Shown: positions 36,698 to 47,256 of the stretch, one piece after another
Position numbering within the stretch: the stretch's first letter is position 1
Layout: the number at the start of each line of letters is the position of its first letter
Assembly: GCF_000160855.1 (NCBI RefSeq)
Contig: NZ_GG700757.1
Span: 10,357 to 63,342, forward strand
Reading direction: 5' to 3'
Source: Lactobacillus helveticus DSM 20075 = CGMCC 1.1877
Lineage (GTDB): Bacteria > Bacillota > Bacilli > Lactobacillales > Lactobacillaceae
DNA: 52,986 bases
Notes under the pieces: generated by a model
Database searches by the model: none
What the model saw: only the letters and a program-made list of their open reading frames with translations
Told to the model about the DNA's origin: nothing
Translations under genes and position numbers: made by a program

Positions 36698-37495
36698 TTA
36701 GAACAAATCTTGGAATGGATTGGTTGATACTTCAGATAGTTCTACGCCAACATTCCAATTATTCTCTTGGTTCCATTTCTTCAAACGATCATATACCTTA
36801 TACTTAAACAATTTTTCAGTATAATGACCTGGATCAACTACAGTTAAACCTGAAGAAATCATATCATGACCAACATGATAATAAACATCCCCTGTGATAA
36901 AGGCATCTAGATGATCATCTAAAGCTCTGGTCCAATACTTGCCACCATCACCACAAATAAAGCCAACAGTAGAAATCTTTTTATTATTATCAGCTGTAAT
37001 CAGTCTTGCCATCTTAATGCCCATCTTTTCTTTGACATAATAGGCAAAATCATAAGCTGTCATGGTTTCAGGTAATCTACCTTTTCTTCCCATAGCGATG
37101 CCATCATCATCTAGACAAAATGGTTCAACATCTTTTAGACCTAATTCTTCGGCTTGCCAATCAGCAGACCCATCTTGAGCTTTATCAGAATTAGTATGAA
37201 TTGAATATACCGTAATCCCATTTTTAATGATGTTGCCATACATCGCATTTTGAGCATCTGCAAAATCAAGATTACGAGCAGGTCTAAACATTACTGGGTG
37301 ATGACTAACAATGAAGTTTACGCCCTTTTCTACAGCTTCTTCTACAACTTGAGGACGAACATCTAAGGTCGTCATAACCTTAGTTACGTCTGCTTCCATT
37401 GACCCAATTTGCATCCCTACAGGATCACCCTTGGAAGCTATATCTTTAGGGAAATCTTCTCTTAAACGATTCACAATGTCTTTTACTTTAGTCAT
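36698..37495 (-). CDS. Nif3/YqfO-family protein
   Basis: The 265-aa protein belongs to the Nif3-like dinuclear metal family (often labelled GTP cyclohydrolase 1 type 2 homologue). Metal-binding residues are in SHHPVMF (about residues 64-70), YSIHTNSDKAQDG and TGDVYYHVGHD near the C-terminus. The biological role is unsettled. It overlaps the trmK stop by 8 bases and is followed by pepT. The trmK-nif3 pairing is conserved in Firmicutes. Confidence 0.9.
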   Translation of the reverse strand: MTKVKDIVNRLREDFPKDIASKGDPVGMQIGSMEADVTKVMTTLDVRPQVVEEAVEKGVNFIVSHHPVMFRPARNLDFADAQNAMYGNIIKNGITVYSIHTNSDKAQDGSADWQAEELGLKDVEPFCLDDDGIAMGRKGRLPETMTAYDFAYYVKEKMGIKMARLITADNNKKISTVGFICGDGGKYWTRALDDHLDAFITGDVYYHVGHDMISSGLTVVDPGHYTEKLFKYKVYDRLKKWNQENNWNVGVELSEVSTNPFQDLF

Positions 37496-38174
37496 GATTA
37501 ATCTCCTCTTCTATCAATTTAATATGATGATTAACCTCATTAATACGATCTTCGTCTTTCTTTTTAGCCTTATTTAAGTTTTGCAATAATTTTTGGTTAT
37601 ATGTCAATTGTCCTTCCCATTTTTGATAAAAAACAGGATTTTTTTCTTGCAAAATAAATGGGCCAAAAAAGATTTCTTTTTCACTTAAATCATGTTTAGT
37701 ATCCGTCAACTTAGCCTTAATCAATTCGTAAGTATGTCCAGCTTCTGCGATAAGCTTTTCGTCCATAATTTGATAATTATGCATCATTAACCAATTACGA
37801 ACACCGGCTTCACCAATATTAGGTTCTAACACTAAAGTATCAAATTGATATTCTTTGCTCCAAGCAGCATCAAGAATATCAACCATCAATTTACCACCCA
37901 TACCAGCTACTACCACTGTATCAATTTGATCCTGATGAGTAACAGTCTCTAGCCCATTACCCAATCTAGTTTCAATCTTTGCACTCAATCCGGCTTCTGC
38001 AATATCAGTCTTGGCATTTTCTAACGGACCAGCTGCAACATCACTGGCTATTGCAAAATCAATTTTGCCATTTTTCACTAATTCAATTGGCAAATAAGCA
38101 TGATCAGTTCCAATATCAGCAACACGGCTACCGGAATCTACCATTTTTGCCAAAGTATTTAATCTTAAGTTCAT
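37488..38174 (-). CDS. trmK: tRNA (adenine22-N1)-methyltransferase TrmK
   Basis: TrmK methylates N1 of A22 in tRNA. The ATG at 38174, behind GGAGG, gives 228 aa starting MNLRLNTLAKMV; a frame extension to 38204 lacks a ribosome site. The SAM-binding motif VADIGTDHAYLPIEL (about 18-32), the DVAAGPL block and VVVAGMGGKLMVDIL identify the family. A C-terminal coiled coil (about 180-228) contacts tRNA in homologues. Confidence 0.93.
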   Translation of the reverse strand: MNLRLNTLAKMVDSGSRVADIGTDHAYLPIELVKNGKIDFAIASDVAAGPLENAKTDIAEAGLSAKIETRLGNGLETVTHQDQIDTVVVAGMGGKLMVDILDAAWSKEYQFDTLVLEPNIGEAGVRNWLMMHNYQIMDEKLIAEAGHTYELIKAKLTDTKHDLSEKEIFFGPFILQEKNPVFYQKWEGQLTYNQKLLQNLNKAKKKDEDRINEVNHHIKLIEEEINHD

Positions 38175-38273
38175 TTTATCCTCCATCAGAGCATGTTTAA
38201 TCAAATTTTAGCATATTTAGTAGTTCAATTTAGCTACTATTTGCTATAATCGTCAGAAGAAAGTGGTTTTTTT

Positions 38274-38674
38274 ATGAGTAAAACTGAAACCGTAACATTG
38301 ACTAATATGTGTATGATTAAGAATAAAAATAAAATTCTAGTTCTTAATCGAATAGATCCCGTTTGGCCGGAACTGACATTTCCTGGAGGTCACGTCGAAG
38401 CACATGAATCTTTTAATGACTCGGTTATCCGTGAAGTTAAAGAAGAAACAGGATTAGATATTGTGCATCCAAAGCTAGTCGGAGTTAAGCAATTTATGAC
38501 CATAACCAACAACGCTATTTGGTATTCTTTTATGTAGCAAATGAATTTTCAGGCACATTAAAGGAATCCGACGAAGGGACACTAGCTTATAATTTTGATC
38601 ATGATTTGCCTGTCTTTTTTGATTCAAGTATTAGTGAACATATGCTTGATGGAAAGCGAGATGAACTCTTTTAA
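38274..38674 (+). pseudogene. NUDIX hydrolase (MutT/8-oxo-dGTPase-like), frameshifted
   Basis: Family members hydrolyse nucleoside diphosphate derivatives, for example oxidised dGTP. The N-terminal 87 codons carry an intact NUDIX box (G-x5-E-x7-REVKEETGL, about residues 39-61). At the T run 38528-38531 one T is missing, giving ATG-TAG. Restoring it continues YVANEFSGTLKESDEG and ends ...HMLDGKRDELF at the TAA at 38672-38674. The repaired protein would be only 133 aa, shorter than usual. The jump from SDEGTLAY to NFDHDLPVFF suggests a further in-frame deletion of some 15-20 codons. Its stop overlaps the start of the M23 gene (TAATG). Confidence 0.82.
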
Positions 38675-39330
38675 TGAAAAAGATAGAAAGTAAATTGTTG
38701 CTTTGGATTGCCCTAATTGCAATTCTAATCTTTGCTTCTGTACCACTATGGCACATCAATTTGAATACTGCTCGGCCACAAACACATGTGGTCAAAAAGA
38801 AGCATAAAAAAGTAGTTCATAAAGTTACTTGGGGTTATCCTTTTAAAAAGCTATACGAAAAAAAGATCAAATTTAAATCAGGCCAAAAATTCGGTGAGAC
38901 TGATGTCATTCGTCGTTATTACCCAACTAAAAGTTACTTTCACGACGGATATGACTTTGGATTCAGTGAAGTTGGGCATTCAACGGTATATGCGGTTCAT
39001 GCCGGAACGGTCCATAAAGTAAAATATACCCCAGGACTTGGATTATATGTTTGGGTTATTTCCAAAGATGGATATGTAGAGATCTATCAGGAAGGATTTT
39101 TAAGTATTACGGATATTTATGTTAAAAAAGGCCAAAAAATTAAACTTGGGCAAAAGATTGGTCGTTTAACAGGATCGCATATCCACTTAGGTATTACCAA
39201 AACCGATAAAGATTACATCGATAAACATGGTGTTCCTTGCCACTATTACTGGAAAGATAATGGCACATGGCTCAATCCTATGAAAATCATTGAGGATGAT
39301 ATCGCTAAAGGAAAAGCCAGTAAATCCTAA
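38674..39330 (+). CDS. M23 (LytM-like) metallopeptidase
   Basis: A membrane-anchored 218-aa protein with an N-terminal helix (about residues 8-26), a Lys/His-rich linker (39-51) and an M23 domain. Zinc ligands are expected at H90 and D94 (FHDGYD) and H171, with catalytic H169 (GSHIHLG). AVHAGTV is the usual strand before the core. It would cut peptidoglycan cross-bridges or bind wall peptides outside the cell. The start overlaps the NUDIX pseudogene stop. A close paralogue with a broken signal peptide lies at 50765-51393. Confidence 0.88.
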   Translation: MKKIESKLLLWIALIAILIFASVPLWHINLNTARPQTHVVKKKHKKVVHKVTWGYPFKKLYEKKIKFKSGQKFGETDVIRRYYPTKSYFHDGYDFGFSEVGHSTVYAVHAGTVHKVKYTPGLGLYVWVISKDGYVEIYQEGFLSITDIYVKKGQKIKLGQKIGRLTGSHIHLGITKTDKDYIDKHGVPCHYYWKDNGTWLNPMKIIEDDIAKGKASKS

Positions 39331-39366
39331 AAAAAGGACGTTAAGCTTCTGCTTAACGTCCTTTTT
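39331..39366. terminator. Bidirectional terminator between M23 gene and rpoD
   Basis: AAAAAGGACGTTAAGC / GCTTAACGTCCTTTTT, a perfect 16-bp stem with a TTCT loop, lies between convergent genes and acts on both strands. Confidence 0.92.
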
Positions 39367-39379
39367 AAATACTATAATG

Positions 39380-40492
39380 TTAATCCATGAAATCACGCAA
39401 TTGATTAGAGCGACTTGGATGACGCAATTTGCGTAAAGCCTTAGCTTCGATCTGACGAATACGTTCACGAGTAACGCCAAATACCTTACCAACTTCTTCC
39501 AATGTACGTGTACGTCCATCATCAAGACCAAAACGTAAACGCAAAACATTTTCTTCACGATCAGTTAAAGTCTCAAGTACTTGCTCAAGCTGTTCCTTAA
39601 GCATTTCATAAGAAGCATGTTGTTCTGGACTAGTTGCATCCTTATCTTCAATGAAATCACCTAAGTGTGAATCATCCTCTTCACCAATAGGCGTTTCAAG
39701 AGAAACTGGCTCTTGTGCAATTTTAAGAATATCACGAACCTTATTAGTAGGCATATTCATTTCAGCACCAATTTCTTCAGGAGTTGGTTCACGTCCCAAA
39801 TCTTGGAGTAATTGACGTTGGATTCTAATCAACTTGTTAATTGTTTCAACCATGTGAACTGGAATTCTAATTGTACGAGCTTGATCAGCGATCGCACGCG
39901 TAATAGCCTGTCTAATCCACCAAGTAGCGTAAGTAGAAAACTTAAATCCAAGACAATAATCAAACTTATCTACGGCCTTCATCAGACCCATATTACCTTC
40001 TTGAATTAAATCAAGAAATGACATTCCACGACCTACATAACGCTTAGCAATAGAAACTACCAAACGAAGGTTAGCTTCAGCCAACTCTTGCTTTGCTTCC
40101 TCGTCGCCTTCTTCAATTCTTTTGGCAAGTGCAATTTCTTGATCAGCAGTAATAAGAGGCACACGTCCGATTTCCTTTAAGTACATCCGCACTGGATCAT
40201 TCATACGAACGCTGGATGGTGCAGACATATCCTTCAATTCGGCCCTTTCAACGTCTTTTTGCTTCTTTAAGGCTAATTTTGATGGATCCCCATTCTCATC
40301 TACGATACTAATACCATTATCTTCAAATTCTTGTACTAGTTGATCAACAGCCTTACCCTGCAAATTATATGGCTTAATCAGACGAGCAGTGAAATCTTTT
40401 TCTGTAATTGGCTTGTCTTTTTTAACGTCCTTAACGACTTTCTTAACCATCTTGTCTAAAGATAGTTTTTGTGTAGTTTCTTTTTCTGCCAC
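39380..40492 (-). CDS. rpoD: Primary sigma factor RpoD/SigA with unusual region 2.3
   Basis: The housekeeping sigma factor directs RNA polymerase to -35/-10 promoters. This 370-aa protein has region 1.2 ([15 protein letters not shown]), region 2 ([31 protein letters not shown]), region 3 and the region 4 helix-turn-helix ([26 protein letters not shown]). In region 2.3 the usual KFDYR[K/R/L]G[F/Y]KFSTYATWW reads [18 protein letters not shown]180 is encoded by TGT, one transition from CGT (Arg). The rest is normal. It lies 16 bases after dnaG, the conserved macromolecular-synthesis arrangement. Confidence 0.97.
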   Translation of the reverse strand: MAEKETTQKLSLDKMVKKVVKDVKKDKPITEKDFTARLIKPYNLQGKAVDQLVQEFEDNGISIVDENGDPSKLALKKQKDVERAELKDMSAPSSVRMNDPVRMYLKEIGRVPLITADQEIALAKRIEEGDEEAKQELAEANLRLVVSIAKRYVGRGMSFLDLIQEGNMGLMKAVDKFDYCLGFKFSTYATWWIRQAITRAIADQARTIRIPVHMVETINKLIRIQRQLLQDLGREPTPEEIGAEMNMPTNKVRDILKIAQEPVSLETPIGEEDDSHLGDFIEDKDATSPEQHASYEMLKEQLEQVLETLTDREENVLRLRFGLDDGRTRTLEEVGKVFGVTRERIRQIEAKALRKLRHPSRSNQLRDFMD

Positions 40493-40508
40493 TAAAAAGC
40501 CTCCTTAA

Positions 40509-42344
40509 CTAACCTAAGATTCTCTTCAACTCAATAATTTTTTGAGTAACTTCTATTGTTTTCTTAACATCTTCTCTGCGCTTAGCATCCTGCAATTGAT
40601 TCTGAAGCTCATTCAGCTGGGAATAAATGCTGCGCTTTTGAAGTGCAAATACGTGCTCATTAATTTCTTGAATTGTAAAATCCTTCGGCATATGTGCTAG
40701 TTCAGCATCTACTATTATACCTTGAAGTTGCTCAGGAATAAAATCTAAAAAACTATCAATTTGTGGATTATCATGCGTTGCGGCAAACTTTAACCATAAC
40801 TGAGATAAAGTTTCATAATCTTGATCAGGAAAATGAAACTTCCCTTCTTGTAAATACTGCTGGGCGTTAGCCGAATGAATAAATAAATATAGTAAGCGTG
40901 ATTGACTAGGGTGTTTTTGAACCTCAGTTTGCTGAACAGGCAATGTCTCAACAGATGAAGTAGGCTCACCCAAATTTAAACTGTTTGACTGATCAGTATA
41001 ATAATCACGATTACGGGTTCGAGTATGACTGCGAGCACGATTATTTTTTCGACGTTCACGAGCTAAATTAGCTTTTAAAGAGTTAAGTGATACACCAGCT
41101 GATCTAGATAATTTTTCCAGATACATATCTTGTTCAACTGGATTTTTAACATGACTAATCTCTTTAACTGCTTCATCTAAATACGTGATTTTTTCACGGT
41201 CATTATCTAAATTATATTTCTGAGCTAATCTTTTAAGGAAAAAGTCTGTAGGTGTCAATGCACCTTTTACTTCTCCTTGATATTTCTCAGCACCGTATTT
41301 TCTTACATATTCATCAGGATCTAATTTTTCTGGTAAGACAACAATCCCTAAATTAAAATCGCCATCTTTACTAAACATTCGAGCAGCACGTTCTTCAGCA
41401 TGAACTCCCGGATCATCCCCATCATAGTTGACAATAATATTAGGAGTTACTCGACGCAGCATATAAACTTGATCATCGGTTAAACTAGTTCCCATAGAAG
41501 CAACACCGGACTTGATTCCTGCTTTATAAGCAGCAATTACATCCATATAACCTTCATACAAAACTAGATGTCCTTCACTACGCGCCGCTTTTTTAGCTTC
41601 CGCAAAATGAAATAAAACTTTGGATTTAGTAAAAACTGCGGTTTCTGGACTATTCATATATTTTGCTTCAGTCTTATCATTTGAAATCCTACGTCCAGAA
41701 AATCCAATGGAATGACCATTTTCATCTTCTAATGGAAATATGAGTCGATCACGAAAACGATCAAATAGTCTTCCATCTTGGCTTTGTACAAACAATCCAC
41801 TTTGTGCTAAATCATCATCTTTATACCCTTTGCTTCTTAAATAAGTTATTAAGACATTATCCTCTTTAGGGGCATAACCTATTTTAAAATGTTCAAGAGT
41901 ATTAGAGTCCAATTGGCGTTTTTTAGCATATTGCATCCCTCGCTCACCTGCTTTAGTGGTTAACAGTACGCGATGATAGAAGTCTTCTGCATCTTTATTA
42001 ATACGCATAATTGGACTTAGTTTTGTTCCACCACTCGTATTATAACCAGCTGGCATTGCAATATGGGCGAATTCAGCAACTCGTTGAACACTTTCAGGAA
42101 AAGTCAGGTTGTCTTTATACATTAAAAATTTAAAAACATTACCACCCTTCCCACAGCCAAAACACTTAAAAAATTGTTTTTCTTCATTTACTGTGAAAGA
42201 TGGCGTTTTTTCCTGATGAAAAGGGCAAAGACCAATATAGTCTTTGCCTTTCTTTTCAAGTGAGACGTATTGGCTGATCACATCCACAATATTAACGTTA
42301 CTGCGAACTTCCGCAATAAAATCTTCTGGAATTCGTCCAGCCAT
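40509..42344 (-). CDS. dnaG: DNA primase
   Basis: DnaG makes RNA primers at the replication fork. The ATG at 42344 (MAGRIPEDF) follows AAAGGTG; a GTG three codons earlier is part of that ribosome site. The 611-aa protein has the zinc finger CPFH...CFGC (about residues 40-64), the TOPRIM core with EGYMD and VNYDGDDPG, and a C-terminal DnaB-binding helical region after a polar linker (about 425-480). It lies between glyS and rpoD. Confidence 0.96.
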   Translation of the reverse strand: MAGRIPEDFIAEVRSNVNIVDVISQYVSLEKKGKDYIGLCPFHQEKTPSFTVNEEKQFFKCFGCGKGGNVFKFLMYKDNLTFPESVQRVAEFAHIAMPAGYNTSGGTKLSPIMRINKDAEDFYHRVLLTTKAGERGMQYAKKRQLDSNTLEHFKIGYAPKEDNVLITYLRSKGYKDDDLAQSGLFVQSQDGRLFDRFRDRLIFPLEDENGHSIGFSGRRISNDKTEAKYMNSPETAVFTKSKVLFHFAEAKKAARSEGHLVLYEGYMDVIAAYKAGIKSGVASMGTSLTDDQVYMLRRVTPNIIVNYDGDDPGVHAEERAARMFSKDGDFNLGIVVLPEKLDPDEYVRKYGAEKYQGEVKGALTPTDFFLKRLAQKYNLDNDREKITYLDEAVKEISHVKNPVEQDMYLEKLSRSAGVSLNSLKANLARERRKNNRARSHTRTRNRDYYTDQSNSLNLGEPTSSVETLPVQQTEVQKHPSQSRLLYLFIHSANAQQYLQEGKFHFPDQDYETLSQLWLKFAATHDNPQIDSFLDFIPEQLQGIIVDAELAHMPKDFTIQEINEHVFALQKRSIYSQLNELQNQLQDAKRREDVKKTIEVTQKIIELKRILG

Positions 42345-42370
42345 ATGAATCACCTTTTCTATCTTATTTT

Positions 42371-44434
42371 TTATTTAATAACCAACTTGCTCAAATCACC
42401 TAAGCGATCAGCTAATTCACTAACAGCATATAATTGTGCTAAACGATTATTCTTAACATTTTCATCTTTATCCATAATCATGTTAGCTTCGAAGTATTGA
42501 TCGATTACTGGTTGTAAGTGAACAAAGCCTTGGTACAAGTCAGCTAAGCTTTCAATATTTTGTAAGTTTTGAACACGAGCATAAAGTTCTGTTTCACTAT
42601 TGTCAACAAATAAACTTTCATCAACATCAACTTTACCGTTGAACTTAGCTTTCTTCAAAATATTGTTAATTCTAGTTAAACTTTCTACTACTGGCTTAAA
42701 TTCTTCATCATCATGGTGAGGTTGCAATACATTAGCAGCAGCTAAAATTTGACTTGGATCTTGTTGACTTGAAGCAAGAACTGCATCAACAATATCATAC
42801 TTAAACTTATTCTTTTGTAAGTATTGCTTTACACGATCACGAATAAAGTCTGCAATTTCTTGTTCAGAATCACCCTTAGGAAGTTTAGCTGGAGTTACGC
42901 CGCCAAGCATATTAATGATTTCTGGTAATACTTCATTAAATGGAAGTGACCATTTTTCATTAAGCAAAATTCTAACAATACCATAAGCATAACGACGAAG
43001 AGCATATGGGTCATTAGATGAAGTAGGAATCATGCCAGCACCAAAGAATGTAATAATAGTATCGATCTTATCGGCAACTGACAATAATGAACCTACTGTA
43101 GTTTCTGGTAATGGACCTTCCGCTGTGGCAGGCATGTAGTGTTCCTTAATAGCAACTGAAACTTCTTCATCTTCACCAGCAAGACGAGCATAATGCATCC
43201 CCATCACACCTTGAAGTTCCGCAAATTCACCTACCATTTGCGTTACTAAGTCAAACTTGTAAAGTTCGCTGGCACGATCAAAATCAGTAACTACATTTTC
43301 AGGTAAGTCCCAACGCTTTGCAAGGTAATCACCAATCATGCGAACACGTTGTATCTTTTCAGCCATAGAACCAATCTTATCATGGAATGAAACATTCTTA
43401 AGAGGATCAACAAAGTGGCTAAGTGGATACTTACGGTCTTCATCATAGAAGAATTGAGCATCGTCTAGACGAGCAACCAATACCTTTTCATTACCAGAGA
43501 TAATATTGTCGAGGTAATCCTTATTACCGTTACGAACAGCGATAAAGTGGTTAATCAACTTGCCATTTTCATCGTAAACTTCAAAGTATCTTTGATTATC
43601 CTTCATTGAAGTAATCAAAACTTCATCAGGAATGTTTAAGTACTTTTCATCGAATGAACCAGCAAAAACTGTTGGATATTCAACAAGGTAAGTAACTTCT
43701 TCAAGCAAGTCACGATCAGGTTTAATTTGCCAATGATTCTTCTTAACCAATTCGTTCATTTGGTTAACAATCATATCTTTACGTTCTTCGGCGTTAGCAA
43801 TTACGTATTGATCCTTCAATGCGTCTTCATAGTCATCTGCGTTAGCTAAAACAACTGAATCACCTAAGAAACGGTGGCCTTGAGTTTTGCGTCCTGCAGT
43901 AATATCTAAAATTTTAACAGGAATTACATCGCTACCAAATAATGATACAAGCCAGTGAATTGGACGTACAAACTCAAAATCATTTGAATCCCAGCGCATC
44001 TTAGTTGGGAAAGTCATGGCTTTGATAATATCGCTCATGCCAAGCAAAATGTCGCTAGCTTTTTTACCTTCTTTTTGGACATGAACATAAGCATATTCAG
44101 TACCCTTAAGTTCTTCAAAGTAAATATCATCAGTAGTCATACCTTGACCGCGAGCAAATCCTTGCGCAGCCTTAGTCCAATTACCATCAGCATCTTGAGT
44201 AATCTTCTTTGCAGGTCCTTTTTTAACCTCATCAATATCATCTTGCTTTTCAGCTAAGTCTTCAACAAGAATGGTCAAACGACGAGGAGTTGAAAAAGTC
44301 TTGATATCTTTGAACTTTAAGCCATTTTCTTTCAAAAATTTTCTTGTTCTGTCAGCTAATTGCTTAACGCTGCGTGGCACAACGTGAGCTGGTATTTCTT
44401 CAGTACCAATTTCAAATAAATAATCTTTAGCCAT
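42371..44434 (-). CDS. glyS: Glycyl-tRNA synthetase beta subunit
   Basis: The beta subunit of the heterotetrameric glycyl-tRNA synthetase binds and positions tRNA-Gly. The 687-aa protein begins [20 protein letters not shown], a diagnostic start. It has the HD-like internal region ([21 protein letters not shown]) and ends in a helical anticodon-binding-like domain. It overlaps glyQ by 8 bases, so the two subunits are coupled. Confidence 0.97.
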   Translation of the reverse strand: MAKDYLFEIGTEEIPAHVVPRSVKQLADRTRKFLKENGLKFKDIKTFSTPRRLTILVEDLAEKQDDIDEVKKGPAKKITQDADGNWTKAAQGFARGQGMTTDDIYFEELKGTEYAYVHVQKEGKKASDILLGMSDIIKAMTFPTKMRWDSNDFEFVRPIHWLVSLFGSDVIPVKILDITAGRKTQGHRFLGDSVVLANADDYEDALKDQYVIANAEERKDMIVNQMNELVKKNHWQIKPDRDLLEEVTYLVEYPTVFAGSFDEKYLNIPDEVLITSMKDNQRYFEVYDENGKLINHFIAVRNGNKDYLDNIISGNEKVLVARLDDAQFFYDEDRKYPLSHFVDPLKNVSFHDKIGSMAEKIQRVRMIGDYLAKRWDLPENVVTDFDRASELYKFDLVTQMVGEFAELQGVMGMHYARLAGEDEEVSVAIKEHYMPATAEGPLPETTVGSLLSVADKIDTIITFFGAGMIPTSSNDPYALRRYAYGIVRILLNEKWSLPFNEVLPEIINMLGGVTPAKLPKGDSEQEIADFIRDRVKQYLQKNKFKYDIVDAVLASSQQDPSQILAAANVLQPHHDDEEFKPVVESLTRINNILKKAKFNGKVDVDESLFVDNSETELYARVQNLQNIESLADLYQGFVHLQPVIDQYFEANMIMDKDENVKNNRLAQLYAVSELADRLGDLSKLVIK

Positions 44435-45344
44435 TTTCTACCCCCGCTTTCTTATCTTCTGCACTCTTAAGCAATGGGAAGCCACGTTTTTCACGTTCTT
44501 CAACAAACTTAACAGCGACTTCATGAGCTAAGTTTCTAATTCTTGATAAGTAACCAGCACGTTCAGTTACTGAAACAGCACCACGTGCATCAAGCAAGTT
44601 GAAAGTATGTGAACACTTCAAAATGTAATCATATGCCGGGTGTACAAGGTTTTGACTAAGTAAACGCTTAGCAGTTGATTCATAAATATCAAAGAATTTA
44701 AGAAGTTGTTTTTGATCTGATTCTTCAAAAGCATATTTAGAATGTTCATATTCTGGTTGCTTAAAGATATCACGATAAAGTACGCCATCGCCCCATTCAA
44801 GGTCAAAGACATTATTAACATCTTGAATGTATGATGCAAGTCTTTCAACACCATAAGTAATTTCACTCATAGTTGGCTTAACATCTAATTCACCAACAAC
44901 TTGGAAGTAAGTAAATTGGCTGACTTCCATACCGTCAAGCCATACTTCCCAACCAACACCGGCACAACCCATGGATGGGTTAGCCCAGTTATCTTCAACG
45001 AAACGAATATCGTGTTCCAAAGGATCAATACCTAAAACCTTCAAACTATCTAAGTAGTATTGTTGAATATCCTTAGGAGCTGGCTTAATAACAACTTGGA
45101 ATTGGTGGTGTTGGAATAACCGGTTAGGGTTTTCACCATAACGACCATCTGCAGGTCTTCTAGAAGGCTCTACATAACAAGCTGCCCATGGTTCTGGACC
45201 AACTGCACGAAGAAAAGTGTAAGGACTCATTGTACCTGCACCCTTTTCAACATCATATGAAGGCATAATCATACAACCTTTGGAGGACCAGAATTGTTCC
45301 AGCTTAAAGATCATATTTTGAATGTTTAATTTCTTATCTGCCAT
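44427..45344 (-). CDS. glyQ: Glycyl-tRNA synthetase alpha subunit
   Basis: The catalytic class II alpha subunit. From the ATG at 45344, behind AAGGA, it is 305 aa starting [13 protein letters not shown]; an in-frame extension to 45392 would run into the T-box terminator and is rejected. Conserved blocks are [26 protein letters not shown] and [19 protein letters not shown]. Expression is controlled by the glycine T-box just upstream. Confidence 0.97.
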   Translation of the reverse strand: MADKKLNIQNMIFKLEQFWSSKGCMIMPSYDVEKGAGTMSPYTFLRAVGPEPWAACYVEPSRRPADGRYGENPNRLFQHHQFQVVIKPAPKDIQQYYLDSLKVLGIDPLEHDIRFVEDNWANPSMGCAGVGWEVWLDGMEVSQFTYFQVVGELDVKPTMSEITYGVERLASYIQDVNNVFDLEWGDGVLYRDIFKQPEYEHSKYAFEESDQKQLLKFFDIYESTAKRLLSQNLVHPAYDYILKCSHTFNLLDARGAVSVTERAGYLSRIRNLAHEVAVKFVEEREKRGFPLLKSAEDKKAGVENG

Positions 45345-45375
45345 TTTCCTTAATTCTCCTCCTGCGCTAAGCCAT

Positions 45376-45556
45376 AAAAAAAGCCTATGCAAAATTTTGC
45401 ATAGGGACGAAATATTATCGCGGTTCCACCCTAATTCAGGAAGTATTCTTCCTGCACTTAATTGAATATGACTAGAGGTGCCTTTTCCTAATATGTCCTT
45501 TCACCTACCGACACTCGCTAAATTAGTACTTTTTAAAATCCTCATCATTGTCAAAT
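45376..45556 (-). promoter_or_regulatory. T-box riboswitch of glyQS (Gly, GGC specifier)
   Basis: The T-box sequence GGTGGAACCGCG is at 45419-45430 (minus strand). The terminator CCTATGC / GCATAGG with a T7 run is at 45376-45405. Stem I can be drawn with a base pairing of TGATGAGG to CCTCTAGTCA. Just above it on the 3' side lies GGC followed by A (45480-45482), the expected specifier for tRNA-Gly. Uncharged tRNA-Gly would favour the antiterminator and switch on glyQS. Confidence 0.92.
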
Positions 45557-45597
45557 ACGTATTTATTTTAACACATGAATTAGGTTAAAACCAGACT

Positions 45598-46350
45598 TTA
45601 AAACAGCTTTATTTCATCTAAAAACTTTTTGGTTTTTAGATTTAAATCGATTGTTTCTCTATAAATACGATCAATTGCTTTGCGAGTTGCTTTTTTAGTT
45701 TCACTATTTAATTCAATATTTCCTAAGCGCTCAATAGGTAAAAGAGCAATTGTACGTAATACTGCAGTCTGTTTAGGAGTTAAATGCAACCGACTATTTA
45801 TCTTTGCAAAATGATTGCTGCAAACAATGCCACCTAATTTAATTGAGTAGTCGAATACTCCTCTTTCTTTACCGCAAATAACGCAATGTCGTAATTCAGG
45901 TTCAACCCCAAATGCACTCAACATTTTCATCTGTACTATTTGGGTGATCATTTCATTATCTACACCAGCATCAATCTTTTTCAGAGCAAAAACCGCTAAG
46001 TCATAATATTTACCAAGAGGTTGATACTCAACAAAAGCGTGATCAATTAAGTCAAAAATAAAAGAAGTGTAAGCATTCTTCGTCAAGTCACGGTATAAAC
46101 CGTCAAATTGCTTCACTTCTTTATAAGTACGCAGATTGCTTAAACCATGACCGCTAGTATAAATGACATAAGTACCCATTGAGAAATTCAATGTTGCTGC
46201 ACTCAATTGTGATTTAGGTCTTAATGCCCCTTTCACAATCAAAGTGATAATACCATCTTGTTTAGTCATAATCTTAGCTAACAAATCTGCTTCTTTATAT
46301 TTTTGCCTTTTGAAAATGATGCCCTGAACTTCTTTCAGTTCACGTGCCAT
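45598..46350 (-). CDS. recO: DNA repair protein RecO
   Basis: RecO helps load RecA onto SSB-coated single-stranded DNA with RecR. The 250-aa protein has the N-terminal OB-fold ([21 protein letters not shown]) and a zinc site formed by CVIC (about residues 148-151) and CSNH (about 167-170), with His taking the last ligand place. It lies immediately after era with no gap and ends before the T-box leader. Confidence 0.94.
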   Translation of the reverse strand: MARELKEVQGIIFKRQKYKEADLLAKIMTKQDGIITLIVKGALRPKSQLSAATLNFSMGTYVIYTSGHGLSNLRTYKEVKQFDGLYRDLTKNAYTSFIFDLIDHAFVEYQPLGKYYDLAVFALKKIDAGVDNEMITQIVQMKMLSAFGVEPELRHCVICGKERGVFDYSIKLGGIVCSNHFAKINSRLHLTPKQTAVLRTIALLPIERLGNIELNSETKKATRKAIDRIYRETIDLNLKTKKFLDEIKLF

Positions 46351-47256
46351 CTAACTGAGCTCCTTCTTATCATACCCAATTTGTTTCAAAAAGCTTGGAT
46401 CTGAGCGCCAATTGTGTTGAACCTTAACCCAAAGGCGCAAGTTTACTTTTTCGCCAAGTAAATGCTCTATTTCTTTACGTGAGTTAACACCGATCTGTTT
46501 CAGCATTTTACCACCTTTACCGATAATAATGCCTTTTTGACCATCTTTCTCCACATAAATAGTAGCTTCTATTAATAACTTGCCATTTTGATGCTTATTC
46601 ATTTGGTCAACTGCAACTGCAGTAGCGTGTGGCACTTCTTGGGAAGTGAGTCGCAGAATTTGTTCACGAATAAGCTCAGCCACAACAAAATATTCTGGGC
46701 GATCTGTGATCTGATCAGCACCATAGTATTGTGGACCTTCTGGCAAATATTTATTAATTGTATTAAGCAAATCTTCAATACCAATACCTTGAGTAGCAGA
46801 AATCGGTAGTATTTCTTTAAAGCCTTCAAGTTTATGGTATGAATCCATAATTGGCAAAAGTTTATTAGGATGAATTTGATCAACCTTATTAATTACTAAA
46901 AATACGGGTACTTTAACTTCTTTTAACAAGTTAGCAATATATTGATCGCCTTTACCAATTTCCTCAGGTTCAACCATGAATAAAACTAAGTCAACATCAT
47001 TTAAACTAGACAAACTAGCTTTATCCATGTAATCGTCAAGCTTTGAATGAGGCTTAAAAATACCTGGCGTATCAACAAATACAACTTGCATTTTATCTGA
47101 AGTATAAATACCTGAGATACGATTACGCGTTGTTTGTGGCTTGTTTGATGTGATCGCTACTTTTTGACCTACCAAATAGTTCATTAAAGTTGATTTACCT
47201 ACATTTGGTCGACCAAGTAAAGCAACAAAGCCAGATTTAAATTCTTTTTCTTCCAT
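46351..47256 (-). CDS. era: GTPase Era
   Basis: Era is an essential GTPase that assists 30S assembly at the 3' end of 16S rRNA. The 301-aa protein has G1 GRPNVGKST (about 15-23), G3 DTPG, G4 NKVD and the C-terminal KH domain with the GxxG loop [13 protein letters not shown]. It overlaps ybeY by one base. The ybeY-era-recO order is conserved. Confidence 0.97.
   Translation of the reverse strand: MEEKEFKSGFVALLGRPNVGKSTLMNYLVGQKVAITSNKPQTTRNRISGIYTSDKMQVVFVDTPGIFKPHSKLDDYMDKASLSSLNDVDLVLFMVEPEEIGKGDQYIANLLKEVKVPVFLVINKVDQIHPNKLLPIMDSYHKLEGFKEILPISATQGIGIEDLLNTINKYLPEGPQYYGADQITDRPEYFVVAELIREQILRLTSQEVPHATAVAVDQMNKHQNGKLLIEATIYVEKDGQKGIIIGKGGKMLKQIGVNSRKEIEHLLGEKVNLRLWVKVQHNWRSDPSFLKQIGYDKKELS

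Noticed and set aside
39187..39558. A 123-codon minus-strand frame across the M23 gene end, the terminator and the rpoD 3' end
   Set aside because: It overlaps two real genes in another frame, has no ribosome site and runs through a strong terminator hairpin.
45553..45565. TTGACA near the start of the T-box leader as a -35 box
   Set aside because: No -10 lies 16-18 bases downstream, and that region forms the base of stem I; the true promoter is probably further upstream.
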